Assembly (NCBI RefSeq): GCF_000758665.1
Contig: NZ_CP009285.1
Span: forward strand, 2,418,001-2,482,000
Length of the DNA stretch: 64,000 nt
Source of the DNA: Paenibacillus borealis
GTDB taxonomy: Bacteria; Bacillota; Bacilli; Paenibacillales; Paenibacillaceae
Direction of reading: 5' to 3'
Shown here: positions 14,356 through 24,146 of the stretch, piece by piece
Layout of the letters: the number at the start of each line of letters is the position of its first letter
How positions within the stretch are numbered: the stretch's first letter is position 1
Program-made: the position numbers and the translations under genes
Notes under the pieces: generated by a model
Databases searched by the model: none
What the model saw: the letters and a program-made list of their open reading frames with translations, nothing else
Told to the model about the DNA's origin: nothing

Positions 14356-17300
14356 ATGGTACAAAAACGTTGGAATAAGCCTATTGCTTCAATATTGGCT
14401 ACCACTGTGATTACAGCACAGGTGCTGGGCGGAGTTGTTGCCGGTTCAGTACTGGGAGCCGGGAAGGCAGCAGCTGAACCTGCGTCAGGTGCAATTAACC
14501 TGCGGCTGATGAGTACTACAGATGTGCATACCAATGCGATGGGCTGGGATTACTTTAAGAACCAGCCGTCTCTGACGGTCGGACTGGACCGGACGGCAAC
14601 GCTGGTGAAGCAGGCCAGAACTGAAGTAGGGGACCCTGCACAGGCAGGTTTAAACAACCTTTTGCTCGACAACGGAGATTTGATTCAGGGTACACCTCTG
14701 GGTACGTATGCTTCGAAGCAGGTTGATGCAGACGGCAAGACTATACAGAAGAATCCGATGATTGCAGCGTTGAATACCATGAAATATGATGCTGCGACAC
14801 TCGGCAACCATGAATTCAATTATGGACTTCCCTATCTGGAGAGCATTACCTCTGCCACTTCAGCAACATATGAGTATACGGACATTCCTTTTATTAATGC
14901 GAATGTGTATGCCGTAGACGGGGACGAGGATGATTCCAATAACCCGAACTACTTCACTCCTTATAAAATACTCGACAAGACAGTTACCGACAGCAATGGC
15001 GCTACCCAACATGTTAAGGTCGGCCTGATTGGTCTCGTTACTCCGCAGATTATGGATTGGGACAAGGTCAACCTGGAAGGTAAAGTCATTACTAAGGACA
15101 TCGCTGAAACGGCCGCTAAATTCATTCCTCAGATGAAGGAAGACGGTGCGGATATTATCGTTGCGATGGCGCATACCGGATATGATAACAATGCAATACC
15201 CGGAACCAAATCTGAAAATGACATCAAAGCACTAAGCCTGGTGCCAGGTATTGATGCCATTACGTTCTCGCATACCCATAAGGTATTCCCGGCTGCGACT
15301 TTGGAAGCGCTGGACGCATCGTTCAAGACTTCTGACGGTAAGGCGGCGCTGCCCGGCATCGATAACGCCAAAGGCCAGATCAATAATGTTCCAGCCGTTC
15401 AGGCGGGATTCGGCGGCGCTAACCTGGGTCTGATCGACCTGGCAATCGTTCCTGACCCTCAGCGGAGCGGACACTTTATGGTGGACAAGAGTGCTTCGGT
15501 TTCATCCACCCGTTCGATCTACAGAACGGAGAACAAAGTAAATATCGCCAACGTAGAGCCGGATGCTGAGCTGGATGCAGCAATTGCCGCAGATCACCAG
15601 GCTACGGTTGCTTATGTAAATCAACCGCTTGGACGTACAGATGTGCCGATGAACAGCTTTTTCGCTATGGTGCAGGATGATCCGACCGTTCAGATCGTAA
15701 CCTATGCCCAGAAAAACTATGTCGAGAAGCTGATCAATAGTGATCCTAACCTGACTGCCTACCAGGGAATGCCTATCCTGAGTGTTGGCGCACCCTTCAA
15801 GGCCGGACGCAATAACCCGGATGAGTATACCGAGATTGAAGCAGGGGATCTGACTATCCGCAGCGCAAGCGACCTTTATCTCTATGACAATACGCTCAAG
15901 GCCATTAAGGTCAAGGGTAAGACTGTCAAAGAATGGGTTGAAATGAGTGCTGGTGCCTATAACCGCATTGATCCTGCAGTGACTACGGAGCAGCCGCTGC
16001 TGAACTCCGCATTCTCCGTATTTAATTTCGACGTTATCGACGGTATTAAATACACGATTGATGTTACTAAAAATGCAAGATACAAGCCTGACGGTACGGT
16101 GAATGACCTCACTTCTGAGCGGGTTACCTCCATTACCTATGATGACAAGCCGCTGGATATGAATCAGGACTTCATCGTAGTTACCAACAACTACCGGGCA
16201 AGCGGCGGCGGAAATTTCCCGGGTGTCAAAACAGGCGCTGCCGGTCTTACGATGGTGCTGGATACACTGGAAGAAAATCGTCAGATTCTGATGGATTACA
16301 TCAAGGAAGCAGGAAACGTTAACCATCCGGCCGATAATAACTGGTCGATTGCTCCGATCAAAGGCGATGTCAAGGTTACCTTTACTTCTTCACCTAAGGC
16401 TAAGAATGCACTTCCTAAACATGATAATATTACCGATACCGGAACCCAGAATCTCCGGGGCGACGAGATTTACAATCTCGACCTTAGCGGAAGCGTCAAA
16501 GTCCATCTGCTGGGCATCAATGACCTTCACGGACAATTGGATACGACATCCTTTGTAACTGTGGGCACTGAAAGCAAGCCTGTAGGAACTGCAGCGATTC
16601 TGGCAACCTACCTGAAGAATGCCCGTGCCAAATACGATAACACCCTGCTGGTTCACAACGGAGACTCCGTCGGTGCTTCTGCTCCGGTATCCTCCATGGA
16701 GCGTGACAAGCCGACTCTTGAATGGTTGAACATGATGAAGTTCGATGTGGGAACCTTGGGGAACCACGAATTCGACCAGGGTGTTGAAGCGTTGAAGGCA
16801 CAAATTTTCGGCGGCGCTGACCCGGTTAACCCGAGCATTGTCCATGCGCCCATGAATTTCGATTACATTAATGCCAATGCGATCGACATGAAGACTGGAG
16901 AGCCGCTGATCAAACCTTACACGATTAAAGAAATCGGCGGTGTAAAAATCGGGTTTATCGGCGTAGTGACCAAGGCAACACCAAGTAAGGTATCTCCTGC
17001 CGGTACAGCCGGTGTGAAATTCCTGAGTGCTGAGGAAGAAGTAGCTGCCATCGAAAAGTATGCTGCAGAGCTCAAAGGTAAAGGTGTCAACACGATCATC
17101 GTGCTCGCCCATGATCCGGCAACCACGAAGGTTGATGCTGCAACTAAGAAAAATGTATCCACAGGTGAAGCTGTAGATTTGGCGAACGCACTCCCGGCCG
17201 ATTCTCCGGTGGATGTTATTGTGGCTGGTGATAATCATGCCTACGCTAACGATATGGTGAACGGCAAACTGGTCGTTCAGGCCTATTCTTACGGTACTGC

Positions 17301-18774
17301 GTATGAAGATATCCGCTTGGCCATTGATCCTGAGACAGGAAAGGTCAAGAACAAATCTGCAGAAGTAATTACTACCTTCCAGGAGAATGTTACGCCGGAT
17401 GCTGAAACAAAAGCACTGGTTGATCATTATCTGGCTCTGCATCCGGAACTGGCTAAGCCTGTAGGCACTACAGATGGCACAGTTACCCGTACAGACGTAT
17501 ATCTCAAGGAAGCTCCTCTGGGCAACCTGATTGCGGATGCTATGCGTCAGGCTGATTTCAAAGATGGCGCTGCTGCTCCTGCTGACTTTGCGTTTATGAA
17601 TCCGGGCGGTATCCGTGCCGATCTTCCTAAGGGTAATGTTCTCTTCGGTGATCTGGCCAAGATCCAGCCCTTCGGCAATACGCTGGTGAAGCTGACGCTT
17701 ACCGGCGAACAAATCAAAACCTTGCTGCAGCAGCAATGGGCTGTTAAGGCTGACGGAACTGCAGACACCAAGACACTGCAAATTTCCGGGCTGAAATATA
17801 CGGCCAACATGTATCTGCCGGTTACCAGCCGTGTAGCTAACCTGACCAAAAGTGATGGAACACCGATTGACATGTCCAAGAGCTATACAGCTGTCGTTAA
17901 TAACTTCATGGCTGCAGGCGGAGACAACTATAAGGTATTGACTGAGGCAAGTAAATCGCTGGCCGGACCGATCGATCTGGATGTATTCTATGATTACATC
18001 GTGAAGACATTCAATGGCGGAGCTATCACCGCTGCAATTGAAGGACGGATTAACAATGTTGAGAAAGATCCGGGAACGGGCAACCCTAACCCTAACCCGG
18101 GACCTGCTGTAACAGCAACACCTAAGCCTACCGCTACACCTTCAGCGACACCTAGCCCGGCAGCATCAGCTACTCCGGCTCCGGCTGCAACCACGACTCC
18201 AATACAGAGCCCGGCCGTTCCTGTTACTGCATTCAAGGATTTGGGCAAGGTAGCGTGGGCTGCAGAAGCTATTAATGCACTGGCGGCAAAAGGTATTGTA
18301 AAAGGCATCGACGGTACGAACTTCGCACCCGTGAAGAGTGTAACCCGTGCTGAATTCGTAACTATGCTCGTTCGTTCGCTTAACTTGAGCAATACCGCAA
18401 CAGCAACTACTTTCACTGATGTGAAACAAGGTGTCTGGTATACAGATACGATCGCTGCTGCCGTAAACGCCGGTTTGGTGAGAGGTTCAGGCAACGGTAA
18501 ATTCGAGCCGGGCCGTGAAATCACCCGTGAGGAAATGGCGATTATGATCGCTAATGCCCTCAAGGATCAGCTGCAGCCGGTTGACCCTGCTGCTCTGGAT
18601 AAGTTCGCTGACAAGGCCAAGATTGCGGCTTATGCGCAGCAGCCTGTAGCACAGCTGACCCAGCTGGGTATTGTCAACGGTGTGGATGCCCAGAAATTCG
18701 CGCCGAAAAGTATTGCGAACCGCGCCCAGGCAGCGGTCATTATCTACCGGATGCTGGAGAACAAAGCTTCCTGA
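14356..18774 (+). CDS. yfkN: SLH-anchored bifunctional 2',3'-cyclic-nucleotide phosphodiesterase / 5'-nucleotidase
   Basis: 1472-residue exported enzyme built like B. subtilis YfkN. Order: signal peptide (1-40, ending AGKAAAEP); first metallophosphatase domain (about 47-315, 'TTDVHTN', 'DNGDLIQGTP', 'GNHEFNYG', 'SHTHKV'); first 5'-nucleotidase C-domain (about 420-625, 'NNYRASGGGNFPG'); second metallophosphatase (about 713-970, 'INDLHGQL', 'HNGDSVG', 'GNHEFDQG'); second nucleotidase C-domain (about 1030-1230, 'NNFMAAGGDNY'); a Pro/Thr/Ala linker (about 1240-1290); three S-layer-homology repeats (about 1293-1470). It should release phosphate and nucleosides from extracellular nucleotides. Anchoring by SLH repeats instead of a sortase signal fits an S-layer species. 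GGGAGGG precedes ATG 14356. Monocistronic, with a strong terminator. Confidence 0.93.
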   Translation: MVQKRWNKPIASILATTVITAQVLGGVVAGSVLGAGKAAAEPASGAINLRLMSTTDVHTNAMGWDYFKNQPSLTVGLDRTATLVKQARTEVGDPAQAGLNNLLLDNGDLIQGTPLGTYASKQVDADGKTIQKNPMIAALNTMKYDAATLGNHEFNYGLPYLESITSATSATYEYTDIPFINANVYAVDGDEDDSNNPNYFTPYKILDKTVTDSNGATQHVKVGLIGLVTPQIMDWDKVNLEGKVITKDIAETAAKFIPQMKEDGADIIVAMAHTGYDNNAIPGTKSENDIKALSLVPGIDAITFSHTHKVFPAATLEALDASFKTSDGKAALPGIDNAKGQINNVPAVQAGFGGANLGLIDLAIVPDPQRSGHFMVDKSASVSSTRSIYRTENKVNIANVEPDAELDAAIAADHQATVAYVNQPLGRTDVPMNSFFAMVQDDPTVQIVTYAQKNYVEKLINSDPNLTAYQGMPILSVGAPFKAGRNNPDEYTEIEAGDLTIRSASDLYLYDNTLKAIKVKGKTVKEWVEMSAGAYNRIDPAVTTEQPLLNSAFSVFNFDVIDGIKYTIDVTKNARYKPDGTVNDLTSERVTSITYDDKPLDMNQDFIVVTNNYRASGGGNFPGVKTGAAGLTMVLDTLEENRQILMDYIKEAGNVNHPADNNWSIAPIKGDVKVTFTSSPKAKNALPKHDNITDTGTQNLRGDEIYNLDLSGSVKVHLLGINDLHGQLDTTSFVTVGTESKPVGTAAILATYLKNARAKYDNTLLVHNGDSVGASAPVSSMERDKPTLEWLNMMKFDVGTLGNHEFDQGVEALKAQIFGGADPVNPSIVHAPMNFDYINANAIDMKTGEPLIKPYTIKEIGGVKIGFIGVVTKATPSKVSPAGTAGVKFLSAEEEVAAIEKYAAELKGKGVNTIIVLAHDPATTKVDAATKKNVSTGEAVDLANALPADSPVDVIVAGDNHAYANDMVNGKLVVQAYSYGTAYEDIRLAIDPETGKVKNKSAEVITTFQENVTPDAETKALVDHYLALHPELAKPVGTTDGTVTRTDVYLKEAPLGNLIADAMRQADFKDGAAAPADFAFMNPGGIRADLPKGNVLFGDLAKIQPFGNTLVKLTLTGEQIKTLLQQQWAVKADGTADTKTLQISGLKYTANMYLPVTSRVANLTKSDGTPIDMSKSYTAVVNNFMAAGGDNYKVLTEASKSLAGPIDLDVFYDYIVKTFNGGAITAAIEGRINNVEKDPGTGNPNPNPGPAVTATPKPTATPSATPSPAASATPAPAATTTPIQSPAVPVTAFKDLGKVAWAAEAINALAAKGIVKGIDGTNFAPVKSVTRAEFVTMLVRSLNLSNTATATTFTDVKQGVWYTDTIAAAVNAGLVRGSGNGKFEPGREITREEMAIMIANALKDQLQPVDPAALDKFADKAKIAAYAQQPVAQLTQLGIVNGVDAQKFAPKSIANRAQAAVIIYRMLENKAS

Positions 18775-18790
18775 TTTCAAAATTAATAAC

Positions 18791-18825
18791 AAAAGGCCCG
18801 TGCACATTGTGCACGGGCCTTTCGC
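18791..18825 (+). terminator. Intrinsic terminator after the nucleotidase gene
   Basis: AAAGGCCCGTGCACA/TGTGCACGGGCCTTT with a three-base TTG loop or shorter; nearly perfect 14-15-bp stem. Confidence 0.88.
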
Positions 18826-18915
18826 TGCGGGCTGCATTTACAGCTGCGCAGTGTTAATCGCTTAACACAGAATACAGAGGATCAGGCTTGTCCAGCCCAG
18901 ACAACAAGCGTCCCG

Positions 18916-19098
18916 TTATTTCACTGCAGCTTCCCATTTGCAGCGGATGGGGGAGACGATCGCATTTTCTTTTTTGAGCTCGGTGAAGGCCTTGTCGACC
19001 GCTTTGCGTTCCAGTCCCGAGAGCTTTTCGACTTCTCCAGCGGTTACAGGAGCCGGTGAAGCTTTAATGATTTCCAGTACTTGATCCTTAACACTCAT
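18916..19098 (-). CDS. Small winged-helix-like transcriptional regulator
   Basis: 60 residues, complete, with AAAGGA upstream of ATG 19098 on the minus strand. The pattern 'VLEIIKASPAPVTAGEVEKLSG', 'KAVDKAFTELKKENAIVSP', 'RCKWEA' is a compact winged helix: helix 1, a turn, recognition helix, and a short wing. Related tiny HTH proteins occur widely in Firmicutes without assigned function. It lies convergent to the nucleotidase gene and stands alone. DNA binding is inferred from the fold pattern only. Confidence 0.65.
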   Translation of the reverse strand: MSVKDQVLEIIKASPAPVTAGEVEKLSGLERKAVDKAFTELKKENAIVSPIRCKWEAAVK

Positions 19099-19283
19099 GA
19101 GTTACACATCCTTTGTTAGTTATGAATGGGTCTATCCTGATGCTTCGTAACATTCGTATTGTCAGGCAAATTATAAAAGAAAAACGGTAAACAGGCAGTG
19201 ATATTTTTATATTATCAGTTTACAGTTGTATCCAAAAGTGATATCATAATTATATCAAATACATATCTAATGGAGGTGCCTTT

Positions 19284-20126
19284 ATGAAAGAAAAAACATT
19301 GCATCCTGTCAGCGGATTCTGGGTTGTGGCTCTAATCGCCATTTGTATCGGAGGCGGAATTTACGGTGCAGTTCAGGAATATGTGGCCTTGCCTGTTATC
19401 CTGTTTGTTGCAGCCGGTATTCTATGTACGAGTGTTACCGTAGTCCAGCCCAACAAGTCAGTGGTCGTAACCTTCTTTGGCCAATATGTCGGCACGATTG
19501 CAACCAGCGGGTTGTTCGCAGTAATCCCGTTCAGCATCCGCAAGACCGTATCGCTGCGGGTCCGCAACTTCAACAGCGTGAAGCTGAAGGTCAATGATGT
19601 GGAAGGAAATCCGATTGAGATTGCTGCAGTGATTGTATTCAAGGTCATTAACTCGGCCAAAGCGCTGTTTGATGTAGATAAGTATATGGCGTTTGTGGAA
19701 ATTCAGAGTGAAACGGCGCTGCGTCATGTGGCGAGCAAATACCCCTACGATAACTTCAATGAGACCGGCATGTCCCTGCGGGCCAATGCCGATGAGATTG
19801 CCAAAGAGCTGGCGGTGGAGCTGCAGGAGCGACTGTCCCTATCCGGTGTAGAAGTGATCGAAGCACGCCTGACCCATCTGGCCTATTCCACAGAGATTGC
19901 CAGTACAATGCTGCAGCGCCAGCAGGCTTCGGCGATTCTGTCTGCACGCCAGATCATCGTGGAAGGCGCTGTCGGCATGGTGGATCTGGCGATCCGTCAA
20001 CTCAAAGAGAGCGGTGTAGTTGAACTGGACGAAGAACGCAAGGCGGCGATGATCAACAATCTGATGGTGGCGATTGTGTCGGAGCGCGGTGCGAGCCCGG
20101 TCATTAACGCCGGCTCGTTGTACTAA
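19284..20126 (+). CDS. SPFH/Band 7 membrane protein
   Basis: 280 residues with two adjacent hydrophobic N-terminal segments (about 12-30 and 36-55) followed by a Band 7/SPFH domain ('[20 protein letters not shown]', '[31 protein letters not shown]') and a helical C-terminal part ending '[19 protein letters not shown]'. SPFH proteins oligomerise at membranes and often act as scaffolds or partners of proteases. GGAGGTG lies before ATG 19284. It is followed 12 bases downstream by a small ribbon-helix-helix gene, and the pair appears to be one operon. Confidence 0.85.
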   Translation: MKEKTLHPVSGFWVVALIAICIGGGIYGAVQEYVALPVILFVAAGILCTSVTVVQPNKSVVVTFFGQYVGTIATSGLFAVIPFSIRKTVSLRVRNFNSVKLKVNDVEGNPIEIAAVIVFKVINSAKALFDVDKYMAFVEIQSETALRHVASKYPYDNFNETGMSLRANADEIAKELAVELQERLSLSGVEVIEARLTHLAYSTEIASTMLQRQQASAILSARQIIVEGAVGMVDLAIRQLKESGVVELDEERKAAMINNLMVAIVSERGASPVINAGSLY

Positions 20127-20138
20127 GGCGGTAATATT

Positions 20139-20312
20139 ATGGCGGCCAAAAAAAGCTTTCCGCTGCGGATCGATCCCGAACTGCACGAAGCGCTGGAACG
20201 TTGGGCGGGAGAAGAATTTCGCAGCGTAAACGGACATATCGAATACTTGCTGCGTGAGTCTTTGAAGCGCGCAGGCCGCTTGCCGGGTAAGAAACGCCGG
20301 GAAGAAGAATGA
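20139..20312 (+). CDS. Arc-type ribbon-helix-helix protein
   Basis: 57 residues, start ATG 20139, stop TGA 20310-20312, 12 bases after the SPFH gene. The sequence '[17 protein letters not shown]' followed by '[18 protein letters not shown]' is the strand-helix-helix pattern of Arc/MetJ proteins, with a basic tail (GKKRREEE). No toxin partner is visible. In several Firmicutes a protein of this type travels with an SPFH protein; the functional link is unknown. It may act as an adaptor or DNA-binding partner rather than an antitoxin. Confidence 0.75.
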   Translation: MAAKKSFPLRIDPELHEALERWAGEEFRSVNGHIEYLLRESLKRAGRLPGKKRREEE

Positions 20313-20354
20313 ACAGCCTGGGGCGGCGGCGCTTCAGACTTATAAGACTTACTA

Positions 20355-20394
20355 AACCGGCTGTGCCGTCCCTGGGAGGAGGGCACAGCCGGTT
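20355..20394 (+). terminator. Strong hairpin after the SPFH operon
   Basis: AACCGGCTGTGCC pairs with GGCACAGCCGGTT (13 bp). No T-run follows, so it is a weak intrinsic terminator at best; the thrS promoter starts five bases later. Confidence 0.55.
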
Positions 20395-20398
20395 CCAC

Positions 20399-20427
20399 TT
20401 GACGGAAGATAAGCTGAGATTTATAAT
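20399..20427 (+). promoter_or_regulatory. SigA-type promoter of thrS
   Basis: TTGACG (20399-20404), 17-base spacer, TATAAT (20422-20427). Start expected near 20434, at the beginning of the T-box leader. Confidence 0.78.
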
Positions 20428-20433
20428 TACCGT

Positions 20434-20758
20434 AATTCACGTTATCAGCTTCGACAAAGATATGAATCGATGTTCAGGACCGCTTCAGAGAGAGGAAACC
20501 TCAGGCTGCAATTTCCTCCGGTACCGGCTTTTGATTTACCCCTTTGTAGCTGCGGTTATGAACTCCTGGGAATGTCCGTTTACGGACATCATTACAGCAG
20601 GATAGTAAGCACCGCCGGTTCATGGCCGTTATCTCCATGCTGACTAAGGATTCTATTCTGCAATGCCGCTGCTCTGCAGCAGCTTTTGTATAATAGTATC
20701 GAATTTGGGTGGAACCACGGGTGCAATCACTCGTCCCTTTGCGGGACGGGTGTTTTTT
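20434..20758 (+). ncRNA. T-box leader, threonine-specific
   Basis: The T-box sequence 'GGGTGGAACCACGGG' (20706-20720) is followed by a terminator hairpin ACTCGTCCC/GGGACGGGT (20729-20751) and TTTTTT. Stem I can be closed by ACAAAG (20454-20459) with CTTTGT (20542-20547), with the 'AGAGAGGAAACCTCAGGCTG' distal region inside. Just 5' of the closing strand lies ACC (20538-20540), a threonine codon in the expected specifier position. Uncharged tRNA-Thr would stabilise the antiterminator and allow thrS expression. The T-box call is firm; the specifier assignment is my own folding. Confidence 0.93.
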
Positions 20759-20791
20759 GTGTGCAGAAGCTAACTTTTAGGAGGAAGAACA

Positions 20792-22729
20792 ATGTCAGTA
20801 AATATCAAACTTCCGGACGGTTCGGTCCGGGAATATGCAGACGGCAGCAGCATTGATGATGTAGCAGCCTCGATCAGCAGCGGACTGCGCAAGAATGCCG
20901 CAGCAGGTAAAATCAACGGAATCGTTGTGGATCTGTCCACTCAGCTGCAGGAAGGCGATCTTGTAGAGATCGTTACCCTGGATTCCCCGGAAGGCCTGGA
21001 AGTGATGCGTCACAGTACAGCTCACCTTATGGCCCAGGCGGTAAGACGCCTGTTCGGGACTATGGAAGTTAAGCTCGGAGTAGGTCCGGTAATTGAAGAC
21101 GGCTTCTATTATGATATGGATCTGGAGCATCCGCTTAATCCGGAGGATCTGCTGAAGATCGAGAAGGAAATGGAACGTATCGTTTCAGAGAACCTGCCGA
21201 TTGTCCGCCATGAGGTGAGCCGTCAGGAAGCACTGGACAGATTCGGTGAGCTGGCTGATCCCTACAAGCTTGAGCTGATTCAGGCGTTGCCGGAAGACAG
21301 CGTGATTACAATCTATGAACAGGGCGAATTCTTCGACCTCTGCCGTGGTCCGCATTTGCCGTCCACAGCCAAGATCAAAGTGTTCAAGCTGATGAACGTA
21401 GCCGGTGCCTACTGGCGCGGAGACAGCAAGAATAAGATGCTGCAGCGTGTATACGGAACTGCCTGGATCAAGAAGGCTCAGCTTGACGAGCATCTGCGCC
21501 TGCTGGAGGAAGCGAAGAAACGCGATCACCGTAAGCTGGGCAAGGAACTGGAAATATTCACGTTCAACCAGCTGGTTGGACAAGGCCTGCCGATCTGGCT
21601 GCCTAAGGGCGCCAAGCTGCGCAGCATTCTGGAGCGCTATATTGTAGATCTGGAAGCCAGCCTTGGTTACCAGCATGTATACACTCCTGTACTGGGTAAC
21701 GTAGAGCTGTACAAGACTTCGGGACACTGGGAGCATTATCAGGAAGACATGTTCCCTAAGATGACGATCGATAATGAGGAGTTCGTGCTCCGCCCAATGA
21801 ACTGCCCGCATCACATGATGATTTATAAGAGCTCAATGCACAGCTACCGCGATCTGCCGATCCGTATTGCCGAGCTGGGTATCCAGCACCGTTATGAGAT
21901 GTCGGGCGCCCTGACTGGCCTGCACCGTGTCCGTTCAATGACGCTGAATGACTCCCATATCTTCTGCCGTCTGGACCAGATCAAAGGCGAGTTCATCCGC
22001 GTGCTTGAGCTGATCAAGCAGGTATACAGCGACTTTGGGATTGAGGATTACCGTTTCCGCCTCTCTTACCGGGATCCTAAGGATACAGAGAAGTATTATG
22101 CCAATGATGAAATGTGGGAGACTGCACAGCGTATGCTGCGCGAGGTTGTCGAAGAAGCCGGCCTGCCGTTCTACGAAGCCGAAGGCGAAGCAGCCTTCTA
22201 TGGCCCGAAGCTGGATGTTCAGATCAAAACTGTACTGGGCAAGGAAGAAACCCTGTCGACTGTACAGATCGACTTCCTGCTGCCTGAACGCTTTGAGCTG
22301 GAATACGTCGGCGATGACGGACAGAAGCACCGCCCGGTTGTCCTGCACCGCGGGATTCTTGGAACCATGGAACGTTTCGTAGCGTTCCTGCTGGAGAACT
22401 TTGCCGGCTCACTGCCGCTGTGGCTGTCGCCGCAGCAGGTGAAGATTATTCCGGTATCCTCGGCCTTTGATGAATATGCCAAGGAAGTGGCTGCCAAGCT
22501 GCTGCGCAGCGGCATCCGCGCCGAAGTCGACTTGCGCAATGAGAAAATGGGTTACAAAATCCGTGAAGCACAGCTGGAGAAACTTCCATATATGTTCGTT
22601 GTAGGTGAGAATGAAATGAATGCCGGCAGCGTGTCGATCCGCAAACGCGGTGAAGGCGACATCGGTGCCAAACCGCTGCAGGAAGTCATCGATGCGCTTG
22701 GGCAGGAAATTGCCGGACGCGTAATCTAA
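20792..22729 (+). CDS. thrS: Threonine--tRNA ligase
   Basis: 645-residue class II aminoacyl-tRNA synthetase. N-terminal TGS domain (about 1-62), editing/tRNA-SAD domain (about 63-225, with '[11 protein letters not shown]' holding HxxxH), catalytic core with motif '[12 protein letters not shown]' (zinc-binding Cys), motif 2 '[17 protein letters not shown]', motif 3 '[17 protein letters not shown]', and a C-terminal anticodon-binding domain (about 540-645). ATG 20792 follows AGGAGGAAG. Normal length, controlled by the T-box leader directly upstream. Confidence 0.98.
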   Translation: MSVNIKLPDGSVREYADGSSIDDVAASISSGLRKNAAAGKINGIVVDLSTQLQEGDLVEIVTLDSPEGLEVMRHSTAHLMAQAVRRLFGTMEVKLGVGPVIEDGFYYDMDLEHPLNPEDLLKIEKEMERIVSENLPIVRHEVSRQEALDRFGELADPYKLELIQALPEDSVITIYEQGEFFDLCRGPHLPSTAKIKVFKLMNVAGAYWRGDSKNKMLQRVYGTAWIKKAQLDEHLRLLEEAKKRDHRKLGKELEIFTFNQLVGQGLPIWLPKGAKLRSILERYIVDLEASLGYQHVYTPVLGNVELYKTSGHWEHYQEDMFPKMTIDNEEFVLRPMNCPHHMMIYKSSMHSYRDLPIRIAELGIQHRYEMSGALTGLHRVRSMTLNDSHIFCRLDQIKGEFIRVLELIKQVYSDFGIEDYRFRLSYRDPKDTEKYYANDEMWETAQRMLREVVEEAGLPFYEAEGEAAFYGPKLDVQIKTVLGKEETLSTVQIDFLLPERFELEYVGDDGQKHRPVVLHRGILGTMERFVAFLLENFAGSLPLWLSPQQVKIIPVSSAFDEYAKEVAAKLLRSGIRAEVDLRNEKMGYKIREAQLEKLPYMFVVGENEMNAGSVSIRKRGEGDIGAKPLQEVIDALGQEIAGRVI

Positions 22730-22869
22730 AGCTTTCACAAGCTGTAAATCATACGTATAATTACCAAAAAGCAACCTCTGCTATAAGCCGCGTGGAACCG
22801 CTATTGCCGGGTTTCATGTATAAAATTTTGTGAAACGGGAAACCTTCGCTATATGGGGAGGTTTAACTA

Positions 22870-23631
22870 ATGAACAAAATGGGCTTATACCAGAGGTTTT
22901 GGTGTCTTTTCGTCACAATCGTGCTTCTGCTGACAGCAGCCGGGGTCTATCCGGATTATTCGCGCAAATCGGCACAGGCAAGAGGGACGGAAGACACTGC
23001 AGGACAACTTAGCGTTATCAGCACGAAGTCTCAGGTTCAACGTCAAGAGGCAGGTTCAGCATCCCGTCTGGGAGGCTCTTCGAGATTAAGCCGTCCGGTT
23101 ACCGTTCAGGCTCCTAAGCCTACACAGGTGCCGGAAGCCAAGCCGAAGGCGAAGGCGGCCGTCAAGCAGCCGGATTCGGTACCGGTAGCTGCACCTGCGC
23201 CGGAGCAGATCATCACTTCAATGAAAGTAACAGCGACCGGCTATACGGCCGGATACGAATCCACAGGCAAGACCGCGAAGCATCCGCAGTACGGGATTAC
23301 GTATTCTGGAGTCAAGGTACGCCGGGACAAGAATGCCGTATCAACGATTGCTGCGGACCCGAAAGTTCTGCCTTTGGGAAGTATTTTATATATACCGGGT
23401 TATGGATATGCTATTGTGGCCGACACCGGTTCGGCGATTAAAGGGCGGAAGATTGACCTGTACTTCAGCACCACCAAGCAGGTGTATAAGGAATGGGGTA
23501 AGAAGACGGTTGTCGTCCAGCTCATCAAACGCGGCAATGGAAAATGTACGGAAAGTATGCTGAAAAGTCTTGGACATGCCATCCAGACCTATAATGCAGT
23601 GCCGCAATATTTGCTGGAAGAGGTTATTTAA
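22870..23631 (+). CDS. Exported 3D-domain protein
   Basis: 253 residues. An uncleaved or cleavable N-terminal hydrophobic segment (about 10-28, '[13 protein letters not shown]') is followed by a low-complexity Ala/Pro/Lys linker and a C-terminal 3D domain (about 115-205): '[12 protein letters not shown]', '[23 protein letters not shown]', '[17 protein letters not shown]', carrying the three conserved Asp residues. Such domains occur in murein lytic transglycosylases of the RpfB/YocH/MltA-like group, so cell-wall cleavage outside the membrane is likely. GGGGAGG precedes ATG 22870. A short hairpin (GTTTCA/TGAAAC) lies in the leader. Confidence 0.85.
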   Translation: MNKMGLYQRFWCLFVTIVLLLTAAGVYPDYSRKSAQARGTEDTAGQLSVISTKSQVQRQEAGSASRLGGSSRLSRPVTVQAPKPTQVPEAKPKAKAAVKQPDSVPVAAPAPEQIITSMKVTATGYTAGYESTGKTAKHPQYGITYSGVKVRRDKNAVSTIAADPKVLPLGSILYIPGYGYAIVADTGSAIKGRKIDLYFSTTKQVYKEWGKKTVVVQLIKRGNGKCTESMLKSLGHAIQTYNAVPQYLLEEVI

Positions 23632-23761
23632 GGGCCGGACCGGCCTTACTGAGTTTGAATTATTTTTCACGTAAGCATGCATAATACGGCTTCACTTTTC
23701 CCATAATATCGACTGGGGCAAGCGACTTGCCTCTTCCGAGATGAGGGAGGTGAACAATTCC

Positions 23762-23905
23762 GTGGCTAATTCCAAAAAACCAAAGGTACAAGAGAACTAC
23801 AAAACACCGAATGAAAAATACAATGCTGAGTTTGCCGTTGAGAACGACGGTGCAACTACTAAGAGCAACACGTTCTCCAAACCGGCACAGAAACCGCAGC
23901 AGTAA
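23762..23905 (+). CDS. Small hydrophilic protein
   Basis: 47 residues from GTG 23762 to TAA 23903-23905, with GGGAGGTGA about ten bases upstream. The product is polar and Lys/Asn/Gln-rich, starting MANSKKPKVQENY and ending SKPAQKPQQ, with 'NAEFAVENDG' in the middle. It resembles short disordered or spore-associated proteins but I do not recognise a family. A terminator hairpin follows. Confidence 0.65.
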   Translation: MANSKKPKVQENYKTPNEKYNAEFAVENDGATTKSNTFSKPAQKPQQ

Positions 23906-23940
23906 TGCTGCAATAACCGGTATGAGCATCTGAAGCATCA

Positions 23941-23987
23941 AGGCTGTCCTCTCACGTCCCGATTATGGGCTGAAGGGCAGCTTTTTT
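23941..23987 (+). terminator. Intrinsic terminator
   Basis: AGGCTGTCCT pairs imperfectly with AGGGCAGCT, followed by six T. Confidence 0.65.
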
Positions 23988-24146
23988 ATTGGTATCATAA
24001 AATTACTGAATATCCCAGTTTCCTCGGTCTGGAGACTGAGGCCTGTTTCCTTCTCACGCCGCTGTTCCCCGCTGCTTTCTTCCTGTAGACTAAGACTATA
24101 AGCGTGAAGAAGTAAGAGTTACACTAACTGCTAGGGGGAAAGACAT

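Noticed and set aside
16390..17781. 463-codon open frame on the minus strand inside the nucleotidase gene
   Set aside because: Same reasons: an antisense shadow of a strongly supported domain-rich gene.
20139..20312. Antitoxin of a toxin-antitoxin pair
   Set aside because: The ribbon-helix-helix protein has no toxin gene on either side; the upstream neighbour is an SPFH protein.
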